Shown: piece after piece, positions 6,531-12,601 of the stretch
How the letters are laid out: each line of letters opens with the position of its first letter
How positions within the stretch are numbered: position 1 is the first letter of the stretch
Source of the DNA: an uncultured bacterium
Lineage (GTDB): Bacteria; Patescibacteriota; Dojkabacteria; CALFHW01
Assembly: GCA_937876695.1 (NCBI GenBank)
Contig: CALFHW010000200.1
Span: forward strand, 1 to 14,331
DNA length: 14,331 nucleotides
Direction of reading: 5' to 3'
Translations under genes and position numbers: made by a program
The notes under the pieces: generated by a model
Databases searched by the model: none
What the model was told of the DNA's origin: nothing
What the model saw: only the letters and a program-made list of their open reading frames with translations

Positions 6531-8381
6531 TTACAGTGCCAGTTCCAATTGCCTCGACCTAATCTCCTTTTCCAGTTTCTGGGCAAAATCATCGACGCTC
6601 ATTACTTGCTGCTTTCGGTCGCCGCGCATTCTAATAGCTAAACTATCCGCCTCGGCCTCGCGACCGCCTGCCACCGCGATATATGGAATCCCTTCTTCAA
6701 TGGCGGCTTTGATTTTGCCTTGTAGCATTTCATCGCGATTATCTACTTTGACACGCAATTCGATGCCGACCAGTCCTAATTTCTCAACTAATCTAGTCTT
6801 CACCTGCTCCACATATTCAGCCTGATCGCCCGAAATTGACACGAGACTCAGCTGCACTGGCGCCATCCATAGCGGGAATTTACCGCCCAAATGCTCGATC
6901 ATCACCGAGCAAAAACGCTCGATAGAACCCATGATAGCCACATGCAGCATCACAATGTCTTCCTTGTCGCCAGATTCATTTATGCAGTAAAGGCCAAATC
7001 TCTTAGGCATATTTAGATCCAATTGCGCAGTTGCTACCTGATGCTCCCTACCCAAAGAATCCTCAGCTAGGAAGTCTGTTTTAGGCCCGTACATCGCTGC
7101 CTCACCTTTAGCGATGAAATAGTCATAACCTCGCTCTTTGGCGAACGCTTCTAGCTGACTTTCTGCTTCCGCCCAGATTTCGGGTGTGCCTAGATAATTA
7201 CTGAACTTCTCTGGATCATGAAATGACAATCTCATCCGCAATTTAAGACCGAATTTCTCATAAAATGACTCAATAATGTCCCATACTGCATTAAATTCTT
7301 GTTTGAGTTGGTTCTTGCGGCAAAATACGTGTGCATCATCTTGGGTAATTGCCCTTACGCGAGCTAGTCCGCTTAGCTCTCCACTCTGTTCATCGCGGTA
7401 GACCATAGTTGTCTCGGCATACCTCTGCGGCATATCGCGGTAACTCCTTCTCTCGAAAGCGAAAATCTGAGTGTGGTGTGGGCAATTCATGGGTTTCAGA
7501 GCAAACTCATCGCCTTCGCGAGTAGTGATTCTAAATAATTCATCTGCAAATTTCTCCCAGTGGCCGCTGACCTCGTACAGATCCTTCTTAGTAATATGAG
7601 GAATAGTCACTCGCTCATAGCCTTTGGCGCGTCTGAGTTCCCAGACGAACTTGTCTAGCTCGCTACGAATAGCAGTCCCTTTGGGAGTCCATAAGTTTAG
7701 CCCTCCTCCGACAAGATCCGAGATAAAGAATAGCCCCTGCTCCTTACCTATTTTGCGATGATCGCGCAGTTTGGCCTCTTCTCGCCTCTGTAAGAATAGC
7801 TTCAGCTCTTTGTGGTTGCCAAATGCCAAGCCATAGATCCTGGTAAGCATGGGGTTTTTCTCGTCGCCGCGCCAGTAGGCGCCAGCTAGGCGGTCGAGAC
7901 TGAATGCTAAGCCCTTAAGATCGCCAGTGCTCGCAGCGTGCGGGCCGCGGCAAAGATCTTTATGAATTCCTACAGTGTAAAAGCTGACTTTGCCGCCAGC
8001 CACCATACCGGTAATCGCATCAGATTCTTCCTCGGACTTAACTTTACTTGTACCCTTAGCCTTAATATCCTGCAAAAGCTCGACTTTGAAGTCTTGCCCT
8101 GCCTTCTCGTAAAGGCTAATTGCCTCATCTATTTCCATTTGCTCATAAGCCACTGGCAAATTCTCCTCGATGATCTTGCGCATCTCTGCCTCAATCTTAG
8201 GCAGGTCTTCTGGAGTTAACTTCAAGTCCATATCCTGGTAAAAGCCATTCTCTATCACTGGACCTACGCCTAACTTGACGTTTTCGCCGTAAAGCCTACG
8301 CACCGCCAGCACCATCACGTGCTCGAGGGTATGAATCCGGTCTGCTAGCTTACTTGAATAAGGGGAATTTTTGTCACTCAT
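6531..8381 (-). CDS. thrS: Threonyl-tRNA synthetase lacking the TGS domain
   Basis: Class II synthetase that charges tRNA-Thr, 616 residues. The editing domain comes first: H17-x3-H21 (HTLEH) and C144-x3-H148 (CRGPH) are the ligands of its deacylation site. The catalytic core follows: FALKPMNCPHH with zinc ligand Cys300, motif 2 around Arg329 (MVYRDEQSGELSGLARVRA), His351 in QDDAHVF, and His480 in the LHVAIMGSIERF motif 3 region. The C-terminal anticodon-binding domain spans about 505-616 (MAPVQLSLVSI, AVAGGREAE). The N-terminal TGS domain of typical bacterial enzymes is missing; the protein begins almost at the editing domain. This is not a start miscall, because an in-frame TAG lies two codons upstream of the ATG. 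TGS-less ThrRS is, to my knowledge, common in CPR bacteria. A TATAAT box lies about 50 nt upstream. It heads the minus-strand operon. Confidence 0.96.
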   Translation of the reverse strand: MSDKNSPYSSKLADRIHTLEHVMVLAVRRLYGENVKLGVGPVIENGFYQDMDLKLTPEDLPKIEAEMRKIIEENLPVAYEQMEIDEAISLYEKAGQDFKVELLQDIKAKGTSKVKSEEESDAITGMVAGGKVSFYTVGIHKDLCRGPHAASTGDLKGLAFSLDRLAGAYWRGDEKNPMLTRIYGLAFGNHKELKLFLQRREEAKLRDHRKIGKEQGLFFISDLVGGGLNLWTPKGTAIRSELDKFVWELRRAKGYERVTIPHITKKDLYEVSGHWEKFADELFRITTREGDEFALKPMNCPHHTQIFAFERRSYRDMPQRYAETTMVYRDEQSGELSGLARVRAITQDDAHVFCRKNQLKQEFNAVWDIIESFYEKFGLKLRMRLSFHDPEKFSNYLGTPEIWAEAESQLEAFAKERGYDYFIAKGEAAMYGPKTDFLAEDSLGREHQVATAQLDLNMPKRFGLYCINESGDKEDIVMLHVAIMGSIERFCSVMIEHLGGKFPLWMAPVQLSLVSISGDQAEYVEQVKTRLVEKLGLVGIELRVKVDNRDEMLQGKIKAAIEEGIPYIAVAGGREAEADSLAIRMRGDRKQQVMSVDDFAQKLEKEIRSRQLELAL

Positions 8382-8430
8382 TATCTAAATCTCTAATAAA
8401 TATAATTGCATTCAACTGGTTTGCACAATA

Positions 8431-8436
8431 ATTATA
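8431..8436 (-). promoter_or_regulatory. -10 box of thrS
   Basis: A perfect TATAAT on the minus strand, about 50 nt before the thrS ATG, preceded by a G run (GGGGTATAAT). No good -35 hexamer is seen at 17 nt. The same GGGGTATAAT stands before the DUF4352 gene at 11149. The -10 box overlaps the end of the palindrome at 8435-8453. Confidence 0.55.
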
Positions 8437-8453
8437 CCCCCCCAGGGGTGGTA
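8435..8453. promoter_or_regulatory. 19-bp near-perfect palindrome, candidate operator
   Basis: TACCCCCCCAGGGGTGGTA is symmetric about the A at 8444: TACC pairs with GGTA and CCCC with GGGG, with a single mismatched pair in between. It lies in the 147-nt divergent gap of thrS and the first XRE-GAF gene, upstream of and touching the thrS -10 box, within the -35/-10 spacer. Size and odd-length symmetry suit a dimeric HTH regulator. It is not a terminator for either gene, as both are transcribed away from it. No binding protein is shown; regulation by the adjacent XRE protein is a guess. Confidence 0.45.
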
Positions 8454-8502
8454 ACTTGGAAAACTGTCTGCAATTTATTATTAGAAAGGAATAAATCCAT
8501 GC

Positions 8503-8508
8503 CATAAT
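8503..8508 (+). promoter_or_regulatory. Possible -10 box of first XRE-GAF gene
   Basis: CATAAT (5 of 6 to consensus) lies 20 nt before the ATG at 8529, giving an expected leader of only about 13 nt without Shine-Dalgarno. No good -35 box is seen. A GAAAGGA further up (8484-8490) faces a two-codon frame instead of the gene. Confidence 0.35.
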
Positions 8509-8528
8509 TGTATTGACCAACCATCCAT

Positions 8529-9275
8529 ATGTCAAATACAGGTGAACTAATCAAAAAATTGCGCAAAGCTAGAAAGATCAGCCAGTTTGATCTAGAACTA
8601 GCAATTGATGCCGGATTTGGCAGTCTAAGTAAGATCGAACGCGGCCTGGTTCAACCTTCTAAACAGACGCTAGCCAGGATCATCCGAACACTCCAGCTGC
8701 CTCCACATGAAGTAATTGCACTCTACGGAATCGATTTGAGCTGTTACCGGGATGTGATCAGTTCGATAAATAAAATTTATGCCCAAACGAGTCTAGAGGA
8801 TTGCCTACAGATGATCGCCGATGAGATCAATGGCAACCTCAAGCTAGTTGGAACAGCGATTTTTCTAATTGAAGCAAATACGGTGCGTTTCCGTGCCACA
8901 AGCAAGGAGTGGTACACAGAAAAAATGTTCGAGATTTTGGGCGAGAAGCTAGAATCGATCAGCTTTGATATGGATAGTTCTAACCCCAGCCCTCAAGTAA
9001 AAGCCGTGTTATCAAAGCAACTAGTGCTCACAAACTCACTATATGATGCAGTAGCACCAAACTTGGACAAAACTCTCGCAGACATCATCTCAGCCCTGGT
9101 AGGTATTGAGGTAATTGGCTTTTTACCAATAATTTCCACTTCATCCCCCAGACAAGAACCGATAGGAGCAATTGGTTTTGCTGTAAATAAATCGCATATT
9201 GTAGAAGAGCTTTTACCATTGATATACGGCTATTTAGATTCTGCAGCCGTGGCCATCAGCCGTTTTAATAAATAG
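8529..9275 (+). CDS. XRE-family HTH regulator with GAF-like sensor domain (paralog 1)
   Basis: Protein of 248 residues. Residues 5-58 form a Cro/C1 (XRE) helix-turn-helix: LRKARKISQFDLELA, then the recognition helix GFGSLSKIERG (29-39), then the 'P..TLARI' helix. Residues about 78-246 look like a GAF sensor fold: a leading helix (SLEDCLQMIADEI), strands GTAIFLIEANTVRF, the conserved TSKEWYT, a helix from NSLYDAVAP to ADIISALVGIE, strand GFLPII, PIGAIGFAV, and a final helix ending in AAVAISRF. No metal, haem or nucleotide ligand can be assigned. It is the first of three paralogs in this window (with those at 11798-12592 and 12602-13354); all three keep the W(Y/F) and (N/D)SLY motifs. It is divergent from thrS and 105 nt before the secreted peptidase gene, separated by a weak terminator. 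It likely acts as a cytoplasmic one-component regulator; targets and signal are unknown. Confidence 0.82.
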   Translation: MSNTGELIKKLRKARKISQFDLELAIDAGFGSLSKIERGLVQPSKQTLARIIRTLQLPPHEVIALYGIDLSCYRDVISSINKIYAQTSLEDCLQMIADEINGNLKLVGTAIFLIEANTVRFRATSKEWYTEKMFEILGEKLESISFDMDSSNPSPQVKAVLSKQLVLTNSLYDAVAPNLDKTLADIISALVGIEVIGFLPIISTSSPRQEPIGAIGFAVNKSHIVEELLPLIYGYLDSAAVAISRFNK

Positions 9276-9303
9276 CGCCCTCTGGTCAACAATTATCAGA
9301 AAA

Positions 9304-9328
9304 TTAGTGTTTGCTCACTAAGTTTTTT
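9304..9328 (+). terminator. Weak intrinsic terminator after XRE-GAF 1
   Basis: A 6-bp stem TTAGTG/CACTAA (9304-9309 and 9316-9321) with a 6-nt loop is followed by G and six T residues (9323-9328). It lies 28 nt after the regulator's stop. The stem is short and AT-rich, so termination may be partial. Confidence 0.45.
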
Positions 9329-9332
9329 CTTT

Positions 9333-9344
9333 TAGACTGGTCTA
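9333..9344. promoter_or_regulatory. Inverted repeat upstream of the secreted peptidase gene
   Basis: TAGAC-TG-GTCTA, a 5-bp inverted repeat with a 2-nt centre, ends 36 nt before the ATG at 9381. The position would suit an operator, but it is short and does not resemble the palindrome at 8435-8453, so chance is possible. Confidence 0.25.
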
Positions 9345-9380
9345 TCATCGATTAATTATTTTATTTTTTAGCTAATTTAT

Positions 9381-11011
9381 ATGAAGTTTATAACTAATTT
9401 CAATCGCGTGTTTCTAGCAGCGCTGAGCATTGTCATGCTGTTAGGAACAGGCTCAATTAGGCCGGCATTGGCGAGTGGCGTGACTTTGGATGTGCCGATG
9501 TACAATCAGCATACCGACGCTACCCAATGTATCGATCCAGTTTTAGGCATGTGGGCTGTACAGTTACTTCCATCGCAATGGTTTTTAAATACTATGGACT
9601 AAACGCTACCCCTCATTCTGTGAAGACAGCAAATGGCACTAATGGATGCTTAATGGCTTGGAGGACAATTGCAGCAAATGCAGACCCAACAGGTTCAGTG
9701 CGATTTAATAGGTCGTACGGCGAGGTTGCAAGCCAAACCGATGAATACAAGTCTTTTTCAGAAAGACTCGATATTCTAAAAGGCGAGATTGATCAAGGAT
9801 TTCCACCTGTACTTTATTTCTGGGATGGATATCTGAGTAGCATAATCCATGCTGTCGTGGCAATCGGTTACTACTACAATTCTAGTAACCAGCTTATTGT
9901 TAGAGTAAATGATCCAGCATATGGGGAAGTTAGAGAGTACAATACTGCAGTTCATAGAAATTTCCACCAAATCTTCACCTACCGTGGGCCGTTACCAACC
10001 AAGACCAAGTTTTCGGACGCTGGTATGCTAAATGGTGCCTTTGGCCAAGCCGGGAGAGGTGATAAAAGTTTTGTTGGTTACTTCAATCATTCCAAAAGCA
10101 CCAATTCAAAAAACGATATTCTACAAATTGTAACCGGAGGGACTTATACAACTGCCAATCCTGCATTTTATACGCTTAAAGCAGATGGTTATTATGGCAG
10201 AGAGTTTACTACTACTGCAAACTTATCTGAAGCCACAAATTACTATACAGGTGATGTCGATGGAGATGGTTATTCTGATTTGATCTATAGTTCATTAAAT
10301 TCAGCAGTGGGGAGTAATCGTTGGAAGTGGCTTAGGAATAACCAAAACGGGTTATTTCAGACACCCGCGACACTAAACGATTCTTATGGAATGCCTGGAG
10401 ATAAATTCTACACTCTAGATTTCAATGGGGATGGGAAAGTTGATATTCTAAATGGAACTCATAGGTTAAGCGGAAGCGGTAATATGGCTTGGTTTGCTAT
10501 GGTAAGCAACGGTAGCAGCTTTGTTGATATTGGCAGGATCTACAGCGGGTTTTTTGGGCATTTATTTAATAAATTCTTAATCGGCGATGTTAATGGCGAT
10601 GGCAAGGATGACATTTTGGCAGGAGTATCTAGCTCTATGCTTAGTGGTACAATGACTTGGTATGTAATGACCAGCAATGGTTCTTATGCTTCTGTACCGA
10701 GCTTCCCCATGATAGTTAGAGAAGGAATGCTCAGCGATGATTTCTTCCTCACCGATGTTAGTGGCGACCGCAAGGCTGATCTAATAACTGCTGAAGCTAG
10801 AACACATTCAGACAGCGTTTATAACTGGTATGTTGCCCAATCAACTGGTAGTACATTTTCGCCATCTTCAGTATGGATGAGCAGATATAGTGTCAAAGGT
10901 GATGTGTTATTACCTGGTAAATTCCGTAATACAAATAGTACTGATTTTCTCAATGGAAACACACGTACTGGTGGAGCAATCCAGTGGTTCTTGATGTATG
11001 GTAATAGATAA
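9381..11011 (+). CDS. Secreted C39-like cysteine peptidase with FG-GAP/VCBS repeats (apparent frameshift)
   Basis: Two overlapping frames (9381-9602 and the frame ending at 11011) join into one protein of about 543 residues if one T is restored in the TTTT run at 9541-9544. Residues 1-31 are a signal peptide ending in ALA. A C39/papain-like peptidase domain follows (about 34-205) with a full apparent triad: Cys60 in VGCTVTSIAMVFKYYG, His157 in IIHAVVAIGY and Asp178 in VNDPAYG. Six repeats of about 55 residues follow. Four carry calcium-type acidic loops: GDVDGDGYSD (291-300), LDFNGDGKVD (346-355), GDVNGDGKDD (402-411) and TDVSGDRKAD (458-467). The first (about 232-249) and last (about 512-522) lack them. 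Most repeats also carry a W-x-x-x-x-N/G strand (for example MAWFAMVSNG). This fits an exported, perhaps surface-bound protein with an integrin-like propeller. If the frameshift is real, the gene is inactive. It ends before a strong terminator. Confidence 0.8.
9541..9544 (+). other. Probable single-base deletion site (T run)
   Basis: Before this TTTT run the signal peptide and N-terminus are in one frame; after it the catalytic GCTVTSIAMV motif is in the -1 frame. One extra T would read IDPVFRHVGCTVTS without a break. Sequencing error, true pseudogene and length variation of the run cannot be told apart here. Confidence 0.6.
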
Positions 11012-11033
11012 GTAAGTTGAGTGAATACTTAGT

Positions 11034-11062
11034 CCGGGGCCCGCATGGGCCCTGGTTTTTTT
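11034..11062 (+). terminator. Strong intrinsic terminator
   Basis: A 9-bp stem CCGGGGCCC/GGGCCCTGG (one G-U pair) with loop GCAT is followed at once by seven T residues. It stands 22 nt after the stop of the C39/VCBS gene and cuts it off from the DUF4352 gene. Confidence 0.9.
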
Positions 11063-11088
11063 AAGCTTGAGTGAGCTGTGTCTGTACA

Positions 11089-11117
11089 GGGACAAGAATT
11101 ATAGTTTGGGGTATAAT
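11089..11117 (+). promoter_or_regulatory. Promoter of the DUF4352 gene
   Basis: A perfect TATAAT at 11112-11117 lies after a G run, with GGGACA (11089-11094, 4 of 6 to consensus) 17 nt upstream. The start of the gene follows 31 nt after the -10 box. An 8-bp palindrome CTGTACAG (11082-11089) abuts the -35 region, and ATTATA (11098-11103) mirrors the -10 box. Confidence 0.6.
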
Positions 11118-11148
11118 CATTTCAGACTAAATTTTTTACCCGCAAACA

Positions 11149-11796
11149 ATGAAAAAAGTTCTAATAATTTTGTTCGTGTTGCTTCTAATCTGCTGCTGCG
11201 TGAGTGTAGCTGGAGGGGTTTTCTTGACTGATCAGGCCAGCCGCAGTATCGCCGAGACCGAGCGCATTAGGGCTGAGAAAAAAGCACTTTCCCAGCCAGT
11301 AAAACTAAAGCCAGGCACAAAAGAGCTCTTAGCCGAAGGCGACGCTGGCAAATCGAACTTCAAAATTGGCGATAGCGTCAGAGTCCGCAACGCCTATACC
11401 ATCAAGGTAACCCAGCACGAGCGTAAATATCAGGATAATTCCATAGCAGGATACCCAGATCCTTTCAAAGGAGATTACCTATCAATATTTGTAGAAATAG
11501 AGAACTTCTCAGATAAAGAAATTCGTACCCCTTCAACAGCCCTTTTCGACTCACAGACTGGCATCACCGATGAGTTTGGCTCGGTATATAATCTGGAGCT
11601 GATAGACTACAATCCCTACACAGTAGTTGCCCCTGGGAAAAAATACTCAGGTTATGTGCAGTACAAAATTGGACAGCAAAGAGATTTACCTCTTACCAAT
11701 AAAGGAATACGTGTAGAGGACAGTAATCTCGACCTCGATGCATATAGTCCTTTCGATTCACTGGGAGAAATTATTTTTGAGATTGGACTAGTATAG
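11149..11796 (+). CDS. Membrane-anchored DUF4352-type protein
   Basis: Protein of 215 residues. An N-terminal hydrophobic helix (3-26, LLLICCCVSVAGGVF) after two lysines is most likely an uncleaved anchor or signal peptide; three adjacent cysteines are present, but the sequence before them is not a standard lipobox. A polar linker (28-68) leads to an extracytoplasmic immunoglobulin-like domain (about 70-180) of the DUF4352 (telokin-like) type: FKIGDSVRVRNAYTIKV, then GDYLSIFVEIENFSDKEI, an F-D-x-x-x-G-x-x-D strand pair, and VAPGKKYSGYVQYKI. Such domains occur in many exported proteins of unknown role. It has its own promoter and lies after a strong terminator. Its TAG stop lies within a few bases of the start of the second XRE-GAF frame, so the two are probably cotranscribed, perhaps with the third regulator too. 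Confidence 0.75.
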   Translation: MKKVLIILFVLLLICCCVSVAGGVFLTDQASRSIAETERIRAEKKALSQPVKLKPGTKELLAEGDAGKSNFKIGDSVRVRNAYTIKVTQHERKYQDNSIAGYPDPFKGDYLSIFVEIENFSDKEIRTPSTALFDSQTGITDEFGSVYNLELIDYNPYTVVAPGKKYSGYVQYKIGQQRDLPLTNKGIRVEDSNLDLDAYSPFDSLGEIIFEIGLV

Positions 11797-11802
11797 TATA
11801 AA
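11792..11802 (+). promoter_or_regulatory. Overlapping -10-like boxes before XRE-GAF 2
   Basis: TATAGT (11792-11797) and TATAAA (11797-11802) overlap the stop codon of the DUF4352 gene. A TTGAGA (11777-11782, 5 of 6 to -35) is nearby but only 14 nt from the second box. From TATAAA, transcription would begin close to ATT at 11810. Confidence 0.3.
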
Positions 11803-12592
11803 TAGCGAAATTGGCGAGTTAATACGAAAACTTAGGCGAGCTAGGAAAATCAGTCAGTTCGATCTTGAGCTAGCAATTGGCGCAGGTTTTGGCAGTCTCA
11901 GTAAAATCGAACTCGGGAAAGTAAAACCCAATAAAGAGACCCTGACCAAGATAATTACCCAGTTGAAGTTGCAAACGCATGAAGCAATTGCCTTGTATGG
12001 GCTAGATTTAAACCACTATCGCCATATAATTTCTGCCATCAACAAAATCCATTCCCAATCAGATCTGTATAGCACCATCCAGACATGCTGCGACGTAATT
12101 TCAGAAGTGATCGGTGTAATTGGTGCTGGAATTTACATTCAAGTTGATAATCACCTACAACTGAAAGCTATGAGTAAAAGTTGGTATGATACTGCTAAAT
12201 TGGGAGATGTCGGCATCCAAATTGATAAGATCAAAGCGCTGCAGATCGACCTAACTCAGGCAGAGCCTAACTTGCCAGCGCAAGCTGCCTTAAATAGGCA
12301 GTTTATCTCCTCTGATTCTCTTTACGAGTGCATTAAGCCAATGGGAAACAAAGCTATTTGCGATCTGATCCAGAGAGCTGTCGGAGTGGACAAGATAGCA
12401 TATATGGCAATTGTCGGCTCTGATCAACAATTGATCGGCGTAATGGGTTTTGCCGTGAGGAAATCAGATATACTTGATGAAATATTACCAGTTGTCCTCG
12501 GACTCATTGATGCTGCAGCCAGCGCCTTAGAAAGGCAGTTGAAACTTACAACTCATATTTCTACTTTGCTAAAACCTGGTTCTAACTTATAA
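11798..12592 (+). CDS. XRE-family HTH regulator with GAF-like sensor domain (paralog 2), no standard start codon
   Basis: The frame is open from just after an in-frame TAG at 11789-11791 to the TAA at 12590-12592. It encodes a complete XRE HTH (GELIRKLRRARKISQFDLEL, recognition helix GFGSLSKIELG) joined to a GAF-like domain with SKSWYD, SDSLYECIKP and LIGVMGFAV. No ATG, GTG or TTG occurs in frame before or inside the HTH; the first is TTG at 11963, which would cut the HTH off. The codon next to where paralog 1 has its Met is ATA (11798), given here as the left edge (about 264 residues); ATT at 11810 is the other candidate (260 residues). It may start at a rare codon, by coupling to the DUF4352 stop (11794-11796), or be a start-less pseudogene or a sequence error. 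The C-terminus runs about 18 residues longer than in paralogs 1 and 3. It is followed after 9 nt by paralog 3. Confidence 0.7.
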   Translation: MNSEIGELIRKLRRARKISQFDLELAIGAGFGSLSKIELGKVKPNKETLTKIITQLKLQTHEAIALYGLDLNHYRHIISAINKIHSQSDLYSTIQTCCDVISEVIGVIGAGIYIQVDNHLQLKAMSKSWYDTAKLGDVGIQIDKIKALQIDLTQAEPNLPAQAALNRQFISSDSLYECIKPMGNKAICDLIQRAVGVDKIAYMAIVGSDQQLIGVMGFAVRKSDILDEILPVVLGLIDAAASALERQLKLTTHISTLLKPGSNL

Positions 12593-12593
12593 T
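12566..12593 (+). promoter_or_regulatory. Promoter for a leaderless XRE-GAF 3 mRNA
   Basis: TTGCTA (12566-12571, 4 of 6 to -35) and a perfect TATAAT (12588-12593) are 16 nt apart. The -10 box ends 8 nt before the ATG at 12602, so transcription would start at or next to the start codon. The -10 box overlaps the stop of paralog 2. Confidence 0.5.
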
Positions 12594-12601
12594 CATAATT
12601 A

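Noticed and set aside
7938..8219. 93-codon frame antisense to thrS
   Set aside because: Shadow of the thrS coding sequence; no recognisable domain and no start signals.
9533..9548. Programmed -1 frameshifting at GTTTTAGG in the peptidase gene
   Set aside because: The codons GTT TTA would have to re-pair as AGT TTT, which does not fit an X-XXY-YYZ slippery site, and no stem-loop or pseudoknot is obvious downstream. A one-base deletion explains it better.
11963..12592. Second regulator as a 209-residue GAF-only protein from TTG 11963
   Set aside because: The frame upstream encodes a complete, highly conserved HTH, so the TTG is inside the gene and not a convincing start.
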